17,626 nt of DNA from positions 1 through 17,626 of the forward strand of contig JBILGM010000056.1 in assembly GCA_044351045.1 (NCBI GenBank). The letters are read 5' to 3'. A program made the position numbers and the translations under genes. Shown piece by piece: positions 1-7,700 of this stretch. Positions within the stretch are counted from its first letter, which is position 1, and every line of letters starts with the position of its first letter. The stretch comes from UBA6136 sp044351045 (lineage in GTDB: Bacteria > Pseudomonadota > Gammaproteobacteria > Methylococcales > Methylococcaceae). The notes beneath the pieces were generated by a model that did no database searches, had not been told where the DNA came from, and saw nothing but the letters and a program-made list of their open reading frames with translations.

Positions 1-164
1 TCAGGGGTCATGCCAGCCTCAATCCGTGGGTTTTGCAGGGGATTTAAAAAAAATCTCAGGATCGCCAGCCGACATTATACTCCCATGCCATTGATCTGTA
101 ATGGATTGTTTGATTTGCAGGACCGACAAATTACTTGAGACGCCGTCGCTAACAGATAGTGAAA
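1..164. other. Non-coding left edge, nothing recognised
   Basis: I see no open reading frame with recognisable protein content, no tRNA and no convincing promoter in this stretch on either strand. It contains an A-run near 47-53 and is more AT-rich than the neighbouring 200-500 region. On the minus strand it lies just 3' of the structured segment. I translated it in the minus direction looking for an IscB/TnpB-type start and found only short, stop-interrupted frames. Confidence 0.5.
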
Positions 165-446
165 ACGACCTTTAAGCGAGTCCCACGAAAATGCTATGTC
201 TACGGTGTTCCCGACACCCTACCGCATTTTGCGGGACGGTTAGTGCCTTCGGCGCTGCAGCCGGCCCCGTCACCCGTTCAGCGACAACAGGGTCACTGAA
301 CGAGGCTCTCAGATGACTCTACGGGCTTCCGGGATGCCTTGCAGTTTGCCTCCGGACGGCGTTACCACACCACCCTCCGGCAAACCGCACGGTCCTAGCC
401 CTTCTGGGGGGCATGAAAAACGTCCCGGTCTCGCCGCTGCGCGGCT
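165..446 (-). ncRNA. Putative large structured RNA, possibly HEARO/omega-RNA-like remnant
   Basis: The minus strand can form an elaborate fold. A small stem 445-441/437-433 is followed by a long closing helix in which 428-424 and 414-410 pair with the continuous block 338-329. Nested inside it is a 10-bp helix, 388-379 with 350-341, extended by 378-376/356-354. Next come a 10-bp hairpin with a 6-nt loop (301-292/285-276), a helix 271-267/239-235, and small hairpins CCGCA-AAA-TGCGG and GGTGT-CGGGA-ACACC. The two G.U pairs in the 10-bp stems (386.343 and 295.282) are G.U only on the minus strand and would be C.A mismatches on the plus strand, which favours minus-strand transcription. Size and multi-stem layout resemble mobile-element guide RNAs of the HEARO/IscB type, but that family name is a guess from memory. 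No associated nuclease gene is present. Ends are approximate. Confidence 0.4.
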
Positions 447-459
447 GACCCTTGTTTTT

Positions 460-579
460 CAGCGTGGCACTGCCGCCCTCATCCCAGCGCACCTGATACC
501 GGCCCCCTGACCCATCCAGTCGCCGTGTACCCCCGGAGCACCCCGGCTCGGCAAGGCCCTCGACCATCGCCTTATTCAA
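460..579 (-). pseudogene. N-terminal fragment of IS1380-type transposase (remnant)
   Basis: Read on the minus strand from the ATG at 579, about 40 residues resemble the start of IS1380-family DDE transposases. The key block is RYQVRWDEGGSAT at residues 27-39; family members carry a similar R-Y/H-x-V-x-W-x-E/D-x-x-S-A-T motif before a G-Q-L-A-F-F segment. Here the resemblance stops right after the SAT block and the frame runs on into unrelated sequence with a stop near 319. A full transposase of this family is over 400 residues, so at most a tenth remains. The break at about 460 lies just before the structured segment at 446-165, suggesting that one mobile element truncated the other. Recognition is from memory of the family and is not certain. 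Confidence 0.4.
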
Positions 580-809
580 TACGTTTTTTCGAATGTCCGT
601 TCAGCCGCCGGGTGAGCGTCCCGTTCTGCCTTAATCCCAAACCAGCCATGAGTTTGACGGCTTTTGACGATGGCGAACAGAGGTATTTATTATCAATCGG
701 CCTAAGACCATAACGGCATGCCGGGAAATTCAGCTTAGATCGGCTGTAATTGAGAATTGGCAGAACTCGCGCCTGCGCTCCATCCTCCAGATGATAACGA
801 GAGACCTTC
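580..809. other. Intergenic sequence, no gene recognised
   Basis: This stretch separates the end of the ATP-grasp gene from the transposase fragment. Frames on both strands are shadows or short and show no family motifs. It has no obvious hairpin plus T-run, so the operon terminator is not apparent; the only small stem is CAGC/GCTG near 731-746. Part of it (about 580-720) could be the upstream end of the decayed insertion sequence, but I cannot identify terminal inverted repeats. Confidence 0.4.
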
Positions 810-1757
810 TCATGCGATAAGCCGCGCAAGGTTCTTGGCAAGTTGCACACGCTCTCCCACAGATTCCGGAATTGCGGCCAGACCTTCAACATGCCTTAAC
901 CTAGAAAGTAGACCAATCCGATTTGCTAGCTGGATACTAAGGCCAGGACGTGCATTCATTTCCAGCATCATGGGGCCCCGATCTTCATCGAGCACGATAT
1001 CCACGCCAATAAAACCCAGCCCTGCAAAGTCATGGCATTTGGCGGTCATCGCTAGAATTTCGTCCCAATAGGGAATAACCCGCCCAGCGAGACTGCCCCC
1101 AGTATCAGGATGCTGCTTGACGGGACGCTCATGCCAAACCCCAGAGATGGTTCGGCCGGTCGCCAGATCAATTCCCACCCCAATCGCTCCCTGATGGAGA
1201 TTAGCCTTGCCATCAGAAACGCGAGTGGGCAGGCGTATCATGGCCAGCAGGGGGACGCCACGAAACACGAGCGTCCGGATATCGGGCACCCCCTGAAAGC
1301 TGATAGCAGAAAAGATGGGATCAAACTTGACCCGATATTCGATGAGAGCGGAATCAGGCAGCCCACCTAAGCTGTACATGCCGCCCAGAATGTTGGAAAT
1401 ATGATGCCCTAGCTCGTCCTCATTCATGGAGGCACCGTTGGCCTGACGGTAACGACCATCATGGCGGCCTGTCACAATTAGGATCCCCTCACCTCCCGAT
1501 CCATGGGCGGGCTTAACCACAAAGTCATCATAAGGCGCCAACTGCACGGAGAGCCCTTCTATTTGATGGATGATCTCGATCACCCCATAGAGTTTAGGTA
1601 CGGGGATTCCAGCCTTGTCCGCCAATTCCTTGGTAAGCAGCTTATTATCAACCAGAGGATAGTTGTGCCTCGCATTGTAGGGAAGTATAAAATCTGCATT
1701 ACGCTCGTTCAGCCCCATAATGCCGAGTTGCCGCAAACGATCCCAGGGAAGGCGCAT
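810..1757 (-). CDS. RimK-related ATP-grasp ligase (alpha-L-glutamate ligase-like)
   Basis: This predicted ATP-grasp amide ligase of 315 aa would use ATP to activate a carboxylate and join it to an amine. Visible ATP-grasp features are the nucleotide-binding lysine and glycine-rich loop around 80-91 (VVKPAHGSGGEG), the DIRTLVF strand at 159-165, the R175/N186/H188 region, D253 in GVDIVLD, and the metal-binding MLEMNARPG at 264-272. Length fits the stand-alone RimK-related E-ligase subgroup (about 320 aa). The protein has no signal peptide or membrane helix and is presumably cytoplasmic. The ATG lies 5 nt after the stop of the 7TM gene, and AAGGA inside that gene's last codons serves as ribosome site, so translation is probably coupled. 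It is the last gene of the run. The ligase fold is clear; the substrate is unknown, and ribosomal protein S6 (true RimK) is not implied. Confidence 0.9.
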   Translation of the reverse strand: MRLPWDRLRQLGIMGLNERNADFILPYNARHNYPLVDNKLLTKELADKAGIPVPKLYGVIEIIHQIEGLSVQLAPYDDFVVKPAHGSGGEGILIVTGRHDGRYRQANGASMNEDELGHHISNILGGMYSLGGLPDSALIEYRVKFDPIFSAISFQGVPDIRTLVFRGVPLLAMIRLPTRVSDGKANLHQGAIGVGIDLATGRTISGVWHERPVKQHPDTGGSLAGRVIPYWDEILAMTAKCHDFAGLGFIGVDIVLDEDRGPMMLEMNARPGLSIQLANRIGLLSRLRHVEGLAAIPESVGERVQLAKNLARLIA

Positions 1758-1762
1758 TGGAA

Positions 1763-3295
1763 CTATTCCTTGAGGGCGGCCCTGAATCGCCAGAGCTCTG
1801 TCAGACGATAGCCGGTATAGCGACCAAGCAGCAGCGTCATCGCCAATACAACAAGTAGCAGCTCCGGAAAAACAAAAATCAAGTGTTCAAGATACCGACT
1901 ACTCATGCAGAGGTACCCCATCGCAGCCACCATGAGACTGCCGAATCCCTGAACCATGGCTTCTCCGGCACCCAACTCCTCCCAGGCAAGAGACATGCGC
2001 TCAATGGTCATGGCCATGATGACCATAGGGAACAAAGCCACGGATAGCCCGCGATCAAACCCCAACTTGTGGCTGAAAATACTTATCATTGCCATGAGGA
2101 CAATCACGATAATAAGCACTGAAGCCAGGCGAGGAACCAGCAGCAGCTTAAGATACTCTAGGTAGAAACGGATCAGGAGTCCCATAGCTATAAGCAGGCA
2201 GAACAGCGCCATTCCCCATAGCAATTCTGTTTCCCGAAAAGCCAACGCTATCAGGATGGGCATGAAGGTGCCAAAAGTTCTCAACCCGATCACATTACGT
2301 AAGACAACAATGAGAAAGGCGCCAATCGGCACCATCAGCAAGACACGGTAAACGTTCTGAACGCTGACCGGCAAGCTAAACAGTGAATACTCCATAATGC
2401 GTGAACCCATTTGTCGAGCCCGCTGCTCGGCAACTAGAGTCCGATCCTGGGCACGCTCGGTCACAGAGTATTCAATTTTAACGTTTTTACCCCCCTCTAC
2501 ACTCAGCACTGGTTCACTCCCGACATGCCACAACACAGCACCATCGAACATGCCCGGATCCCCAGTGTGCGGATCCACAGCTAACCATTGCTTGCCATCA
2601 AAGATCTCAAGCCAAGGAATTAGGGAGCCATGACTGATCCCATCCTTAAGCGCCAATACGTAAGCGTTGCGCGAAGGAATACTCGCAGTAGCGAGAAGAT
2701 CGATGATGCGCTGCGTCCAATCCTCGGAGCTTTCGATACCCTGACGCAGCAATGTCACGTTGGGATCTGCTGTGGGCGCATTGAGTCTTGCTAGCAATTC
2801 CCGGACAAAACTCCTGCCGTCCGCCGACTTCTTGAGTACTTCACCCATGAGCCCCTTGGCGGCTGACTGCAGAGCGTCAGGAAAATGGGGTCGATGAATC
2901 TCCGGTGTCACGACCGTCTCAGTCGGCACGGGTTGAACTGATGGGTCCCGCGACAAATGTATGCGGTAATATAGAACTTGGTAGCCATTAACCCGCCTGA
3001 CTGCCCATTCGGCCGAGCGGTGGATACCATCATCCTCTGTTGTCAGACCATAGTTACCTGATACAAAGTTCTCATCCACCACCGTAAAGCCGGCAGGCTG
3101 TCTTGGGATAAATAAACGAACCTTGACGGCGGAGTCCTTCTGGGACTTGAACTGTATCCGAGCTTCTACCGTCCATACATTGGCCTTCTCGGTGGGAACC
3201 AGTGGCAGGCCCAAAAGGGTAACCTTGAACCAGCATAGGCCCAACCCCACAGCTATAAGAAGGAGCGCAAGTAGCTTTACGTGAACTCCACGCAA
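1763..3295 (-). CDS. Inactive transglutaminase fused to seven-helix membrane domain
   Basis: This 510-aa inner-membrane protein has an N-terminal helix (about 7-30), a large presumably periplasmic region (about 31-310) and seven predicted helices between about 316 and 490. Residues about 180-250 have a transglutaminase layout, with a helix ending in SIPSR (205-209), then IPWLEIFD (226-233) and AVDPHTG (239-245). The expected catalytic Cys before the helix is absent (the segment reads SSEDW) and the His of the usual H-A-W motif is Pro. Only the Asp-like position remains, so the domain is probably a binding module. The start is TTG at 3295, preceded by AGGGG at 8 nt; the next in-frame Met is at residue 150, far too late. 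It sits 48 nt after the retropepsin gene and 5 nt before the ATP-grasp gene. The family is recognised; its molecular role is not known. Confidence 0.9.
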   Translation of the reverse strand: MRGVHVKLLALLLIAVGLGLCWFKVTLLGLPLVPTEKANVWTVEARIQFKSQKDSAVKVRLFIPRQPAGFTVVDENFVSGNYGLTTEDDGIHRSAEWAVRRVNGYQVLYYRIHLSRDPSVQPVPTETVVTPEIHRPHFPDALQSAAKGLMGEVLKKSADGRSFVRELLARLNAPTADPNVTLLRQGIESSEDWTQRIIDLLATASIPSRNAYVLALKDGISHGSLIPWLEIFDGKQWLAVDPHTGDPGMFDGAVLWHVGSEPVLSVEGGKNVKIEYSVTERAQDRTLVAEQRARQMGSRIMEYSLFSLPVSVQNVYRVLLMVPIGAFLIVVLRNVIGLRTFGTFMPILIALAFRETELLWGMALFCLLIAMGLLIRFYLEYLKLLLVPRLASVLIIVIVLMAMISIFSHKLGFDRGLSVALFPMVIMAMTIERMSLAWEELGAGEAMVQGFGSLMVAAMGYLCMSSRYLEHLIFVFPELLLVVLAMTLLLGRYTGYRLTELWRFRAALKE

Positions 3296-3296
3296 G

Positions 3297-3311
3297 GTCA
3301 GGACCCCTGAC
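3297..3311 (-). promoter_or_regulatory. Small hairpin covering the ribosome site of the 7TM gene
   Basis: The 15-nt sequence is a perfect inverted repeat with 6-bp arms GTCAGG and CCTGAC and a 3-nt loop. It contains the AGGGG that should act as the Shine-Dalgarno site for the TTG start at 3295, so folding would hide it. Translation control is an inference, and such a small palindrome could be chance. Confidence 0.3.
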
Positions 3312-3343
3312 TTAAACTGAAAGAATTCCGCCGTACACTCATC

Positions 3344-3877
3344 TCAGGGATTCGAGCCCGAGACCTTCCTGTTACAAGCATCGCCCTCAGCCTTGAATAG
3401 AAAGGTCTCAGAGGAATCGACTAAGGCAATCCCGGCCAGGAAGCTGCGACCCAGCAGCATGGGATAATTGAAGTTACTGCGATCATTCAGTGTAAACTCC
3501 GTTTCGTAATCCTTGCCGTTCTTGCAGATGGTCAGCAATACCACCTCACGCGTAGATGACCGCGACAGTCGTTCTTTAATGACAGCCTTACGGACCAGAG
3601 GTCTCTCGATCTTGGTGGCAGCCCCCCCCTCGGAGGTAACAAATTCAAACCGGACCCAAGGCGTACCATGCCTATCGAAATGCTCAATTTTGCTCGCATG
3701 CACTGAGGAGGTCTTGGCTCCAGTGTCCAGCTTGGCAGTCGCATGCAGGTTCATGGGCAAAAGAAAGACCGTTTCCAGCCAGCCCATTACCAATTTTTCC
3801 TTAATCTCTGTTTGTGCCTTCACTAAAGGCACAAACGAGATCAGAAAAAGAAACAATGACAGCCTGAAAAAACCCAT
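3344..3877 (-). CDS. Secreted retropepsin-like aspartic protease (RimB/DUF785-type)
   Basis: This is a predicted periplasmic single-domain aspartic protease of 177 aa. Residues 1-21 form a signal peptide (basic residue at 5, hydrophobic core 6-18, cleavage likely after VKA at 19-21). The catalytic motif is DTGAKTSS at 51-58, with the flap-like strands after it and the hydrophobic LLGR at 141-144. Having only one D-T-G per chain implies a dimer, as in retroviral proteases. The family was long labelled 'ATP-dependent zinc protease', a name that does not fit the fold. I chose ATG 3877, which gives a clean signal peptide; an in-frame TTG at 3889 would add four residues. It leads the set containing the 7TM protein and the ATP-grasp ligase and may trim or hydrolyse the ligase product. 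A weak -35/-10 pair (TTGATT, 17 nt, TTTGAT) lies about 3918-3946. Confidence 0.88.
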   Translation of the reverse strand: MGFFRLSLFLFLISFVPLVKAQTEIKEKLVMGWLETVFLLPMNLHATAKLDTGAKTSSVHASKIEHFDRHGTPWVRFEFVTSEGGAATKIERPLVRKAVIKERLSRSSTREVVLLTICKNGKDYETEFTLNDRSNFNYPMLLGRSFLAGIALVDSSETFLFKAEGDACNRKVSGSNP

Positions 3878-3987
3878 AAAATTACCCAAGGGGCAATCTC
3901 TTTACGGTATGAAGTAGATCAAAAATGTAGCTTTGAGCTGAATCAAGCCGGGAGATTATCGCCATCCAGATCATTTTTAATCTTAAT

Positions 3988-4599
3988 TCAATCTTGGGGT
4001 ATAGTTAGACCCTTCTTCTGACTCGCATAGAAAGCCGCTATATCCTGCATGTCCAGTTCGCTCAGAGCCGAGGCAAACCCCATCATCATTGGATTGGATC
4101 TAGCCCCTGACTTATAATCTTTGAGGGCATGTATCAGGTAGCTCTCATACTGCCCGGCCAAGCGGGGGAACATGTTGTTTTCGCTATTCCCATCCTCAGC
4201 GTGACAACTCGCGCACATCGCTGCCTTGATGCGTCCAGCTTGGATATCGCCCGTTACTGGCAACGATGAATTCATACCGCGAAATTTTGAAACGTAGGCG
4301 GCAATGTCCTCCATATCTTGTTCGGACAGGTTGTCAACGTTGCTCTTCATGCTGGCATGCTTGCGATCATCTTCACGATAGGCTTTGAGCGCCGACACCA
4401 CATAGTCAGGATATTGTCCACCAATCCGCGGCACATGGTAGGTAGGGTAAGTGTTAGTGTATCCGGCGACGGAGTGACAACCCTCACAGGTATAAAACTT
4501 CTTTTTACCTATGGCCGCATCTCCCGCTGCTTGAGACAATGACATACCAAGCCAGAGAACAACCATACTTGCCAAAAATCTGATAACCACCTTATTCAT
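3988..4599 (-). CDS. Diheme cytochrome c4-type protein
   Basis: This is a periplasmic electron carrier of 203 aa with two class-I cytochrome c domains. Residues 1-24 are a Sec signal peptide ending SQAA. Heme-binding motifs are CEGCH (38-42) and CASCH (129-133). Probable methionine ligands are M84 in the first half and one of M171-M173 in the second, each followed by the LSEQDMEDIAAY / LSELDMQDIAAF pattern typical of cytochrome c4. An upstream in-frame ATG at 4641 would add 14 residues without signal-peptide character. ATG 4599 has GGAG 8 nt upstream and is preferred. The gene lies 125 nt after rpoC and 110 nt before the retropepsin gene. c4 proteins usually feed terminal oxidases or other periplasmic reductases, but no partner oxidase is in the window. 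Confidence 0.93.
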   Translation of the reverse strand: MNKVVIRFLASMVVLWLGMSLSQAAGDAAIGKKKFYTCEGCHSVAGYTNTYPTYHVPRIGGQYPDYVVSALKAYREDDRKHASMKSNVDNLSEQDMEDIAAYVSKFRGMNSSLPVTGDIQAGRIKAAMCASCHAEDGNSENNMFPRLAGQYESYLIHALKDYKSGARSNPMMMGFASALSELDMQDIAAFYASQKKGLTIPQD

Positions 4600-4681
4600 G
4601 CCAGATGCTCCAGTGTTAATTCCCTCAAGACAGCCCCCCAACCGGGAAGGGGGTTACTAGCCGTCCCCACATCAAACTCTT

Positions 4682-4697
4682 GCTCGCTAAAGCGAGC
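4682..4697 (-). other. Hairpin downstream of rpoC, no T-tract
   Basis: The arms GCTCGC and GCGAGC flank a TTTA loop, 27 nt after the rpoC stop. The bases that follow on the minus strand (AAGAGTTTGATG) do not form a T-run, so this is not a canonical intrinsic terminator. It may be an mRNA 3'-end stabiliser, a processing site or a weak terminator. A second C5/G5 stem lies at 4635-4653. Whether cytochrome c is transcribed from rpoC or from its own promoter cannot be decided here. Confidence 0.35.
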
Positions 4698-4724
4698 GTA
4701 TTAACTTGATGCAAATTACCCGGG

Positions 4725-7700
4725 TCATTCGCTTAGCGCTTGCTTGAGCGCCTCTTCAACATCGCTGGTGTCCATTACCGAGGTTTCTTCAGACTCATGC
4801 ATCTCACCTTGTTCAGCACGTCGCTTTCTATCAAGATGATAGGCAAGGCCAGTCCCGGCCGGTATGAGCCTGCCAACAATCACGTTCTCCTTGAGACCCA
4901 TCAATTTGTCGCTCGAGCCACGGATGGCTGCTTCTGTCAAGACTCGAGTAGTCTCTTGGAAGGACGCTGCGGAGATAAACGACTCGGTCGACAGCGATGC
5001 CTTGGTGATACCTAGCAACATGGGCTCGAAGCAAGCCGGTATCTTGCCTTCAACTTCCACACGGTCATTTTCTTCATGGAAACGTGCGCGATCCACCTGT
5101 TCCCCCCGCAGGAACGTAGTATCACCCGGATCGGTAATCTCTACCTTACGTAGCATCTGACGGATGATCACCTCGATATGCTTGTCATTGATCTTGACGC
5201 CCTGCAGGCGGTAAACATCTTGAATTTCTTTGACTAGATACGAGGCAAGATCGGCAACCCCACGTAGACGCAGGATATCGTGCGGTGTCAGATCGCCTTC
5301 CGCGATGGTTTCACCCTGCTCGACATGCTCACCCTCGAAGACCGTTATATGGCGCCATTTCGGGATCAGAACTTCGTGCTGAACATTCTGTGGATCAGTC
5401 ACGATCACCCGACGTTTGCCCTTGGTTTCCTTGCCAAAACTGATAGTCCCCGTAGCTTCCGCAAGAATAGCCGGATCCTTGGTTTTTCTCGCCTCGAACA
5501 GATCGGCTACGCGGGGCAGACCACCCGTAATGTCGCGGGTCTTGCTGGATTCCTGCGGAATCCTTGCAAGAACGTCACCGACCTGAACCTGCCCCCCATC
5601 CTGGATACCAATGATTGCGCCTGCAGGCAGAAAATACTGGGCAACAATTTCAGTGGATGGGATGAAAATATCGTCCCCTTTTTCGTCGACGAGTTTGACC
5701 ATGGGCCGGAGATCCTTACCAGAGCCACCACGCTGCTTGGGATCGATGACCACCATCGAGCTCAGCCCGGTCACTTCATCCGATTGCTCACGAACCGTGA
5801 CACCCTCGATGAAGTCCACCAGTCGGGCAAACCCGTGAACTTCGGTGACAACCGGGTGGGTATGCGGATCCCAGGTCACAATGACCTGACCAGCCTTGAC
5901 CCGATCCCCCTCGCGCACCACAGAAACCGAACCATATGGAATCTTATAGCGTTCACGCTCTCGGCCATGATCATCTATGACGCTCACTTCGCCCGAACGT
6001 GAAACCGCCACAAGATTGCCATCCTTGTTCTCAACCGTCTTGATATTGTTGAGCTTGATACTGCCCCCCGACTTGACCTCCACGTTGCTGATAGCGGCGG
6101 AACGTGAGGCCGCGCCACCAATGTGGAAAGTACGCATGGTCAACTGGGTTCCCGGCTCACCAATGGACTGCGCCGCAATGACACCGATGGCTTCGCCATT
6201 GTTAACACTGTGACCTCGACCCAGATCGCGCCCATAACAGGCCGCACAGACACCATGCCGGGTCTTGCAGGTAATAACCGAGCGCACGCGAACGATGTCG
6301 ACGCTGTGTTGCTCCAGTTTATCCACCGCAGATTCGTCGAGCATGGCACCCGCCGCCATGAGCAACTCTTGGGTTGCGGGATCGAGCACATCTTCTGCCA
6401 CGACACGGCCTAGAACACGCTCAGCCAAGGGTTCGACCACATCACCGCCCTCAATCAAAGGAGACATCAAGAGACCTTCGGACGTTCCGCAATCCTCTTC
6501 CGTGATCACAAGATCCTGAGCGACATCGACCAAACGACGGGTGAGATAGCCTGAGTTGGCCGTTTTGAGTGCGGTATCCGCCAGCCCCTTTCGAGCACCA
6601 TGAGTCGAAATGAAGTACTGCAATACGTCCAGCCCTTCTCGGAAGTTGGCCGTGATCGGTGTTTCGATAATCGATCCATCCGGCTTGGCCATCAGGCCTC
6701 GCATACCGGCGAGCTGACGAATCTGTGCAGCCGAACCACGAGCCCCCGAATCCGCCATCATGAAGACCGAGTTGAACGACTTCTGCTCAGCCTTAGCGCC
6801 ATTCGGCTTAGTGACCTCCTCGGTCCCCAGACCATCCATCATTACCTTGGCTACCTGATCATTCGCATGTGACCAGATGTCCACGACCTTGTTATAACGC
6901 TCGCCATCGGTGACCAGACCAGAGGCGTACTGGTTCTGAATCTCCTTGACCTCGGACTCAGCCGCGACAATGATTTCCTCCTTACGGGCAGGAATCGCCA
7001 TGTCGTCCACACCGAAGGAAACACCCGCTCGGGTGGCGTTCGAGAAGCCCAGATACATAAGCTTATCGGCGAAGACAACAGTCGACTTGATTCCCAGTGT
7101 ACGGTAGCAATGATTAATAAGACGTGAAATCGCCTTCTTGGTCATATCGACGTTCACCATGTCGAAGGGAATACCTTCTGGAACTATCGTCCAAATAATA
7201 GCCCTACCCACCGTGGTTTCGACCCTTTTTACCTGGCTTGTCGATGCACCAAATTCATCAGTGATCGTCTCATTCAGGCGAACAGTTACTTTTGCCTGTA
7301 TATCGACAACTCGATTATTGAGGGCACGCTGAACTTCATCAACATCTGAAAACATCATCCCGGTGCCCTTGGCATCGATCCGCTCACGACTCATGTAGTA
7401 GAGTCCCAGAACCACGTCCTGAGTTGGATTAATGATCGGCTCCCCGTTTGCAGGCGAAAGAATGTTGTTGGTTGCCATCATCAATGTTCGCGCTTCAAGC
7501 TGAGCCTCCAGCGAAAGCGGGACATGAACAGCCATCTGATCGCCGTCAAAGTCGGCGTTGAATGCACTACAGACAAGAGGATGCAACTGGATTGCCTTGC
7601 CTTCGACCAGCGTGGGCTCGAACGCCTGGATACCCAGCCGATGAAGGGTCGGGGCGCGATTAAGCATCACGGGATGCTCGCGAATGACTTCATCGAGAAT

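Noticed and set aside
1..10. The first 9 bases are the reverse complement of a 9-mer at about 3302-3310 next to the 7TM hairpin
   Set aside because: A shared 9-mer is weak evidence in 17 kb; no extended similarity around either copy, so not called a repeat.
165..446. Group II intron domain V, RNase P RNA or tmRNA as explanation of the structured segment
   Set aside because: The characteristic domain V hairpin, RNase P core motifs and a tRNA-like tmRNA end were looked for by eye and not found.
313..510. Short plus-strand frame in the left region, rich in Pro/Gly
   Set aside because: Composition reflects the GC-rich structured stretch on the other strand; no family resemblance and no ribosome site.
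572..892. 106-aa minus-strand frame overlapping the end of the ATP-grasp gene
   Set aside because: Its first third is an out-of-frame shadow of the ligase gene and the rest has no recognisable motif; no good ribosome site.
4600..4641. 14-residue extension of the cytochrome c from ATG 4641
   Set aside because: The extension spoils the signal peptide; ATG 4599 has a good ribosome site.
5280..6002. 240-aa plus-strand frame inside rpoC
   Set aside because: Antisense shadow of a highly conserved gene; the rpoC frame accounts fully for the sequence.
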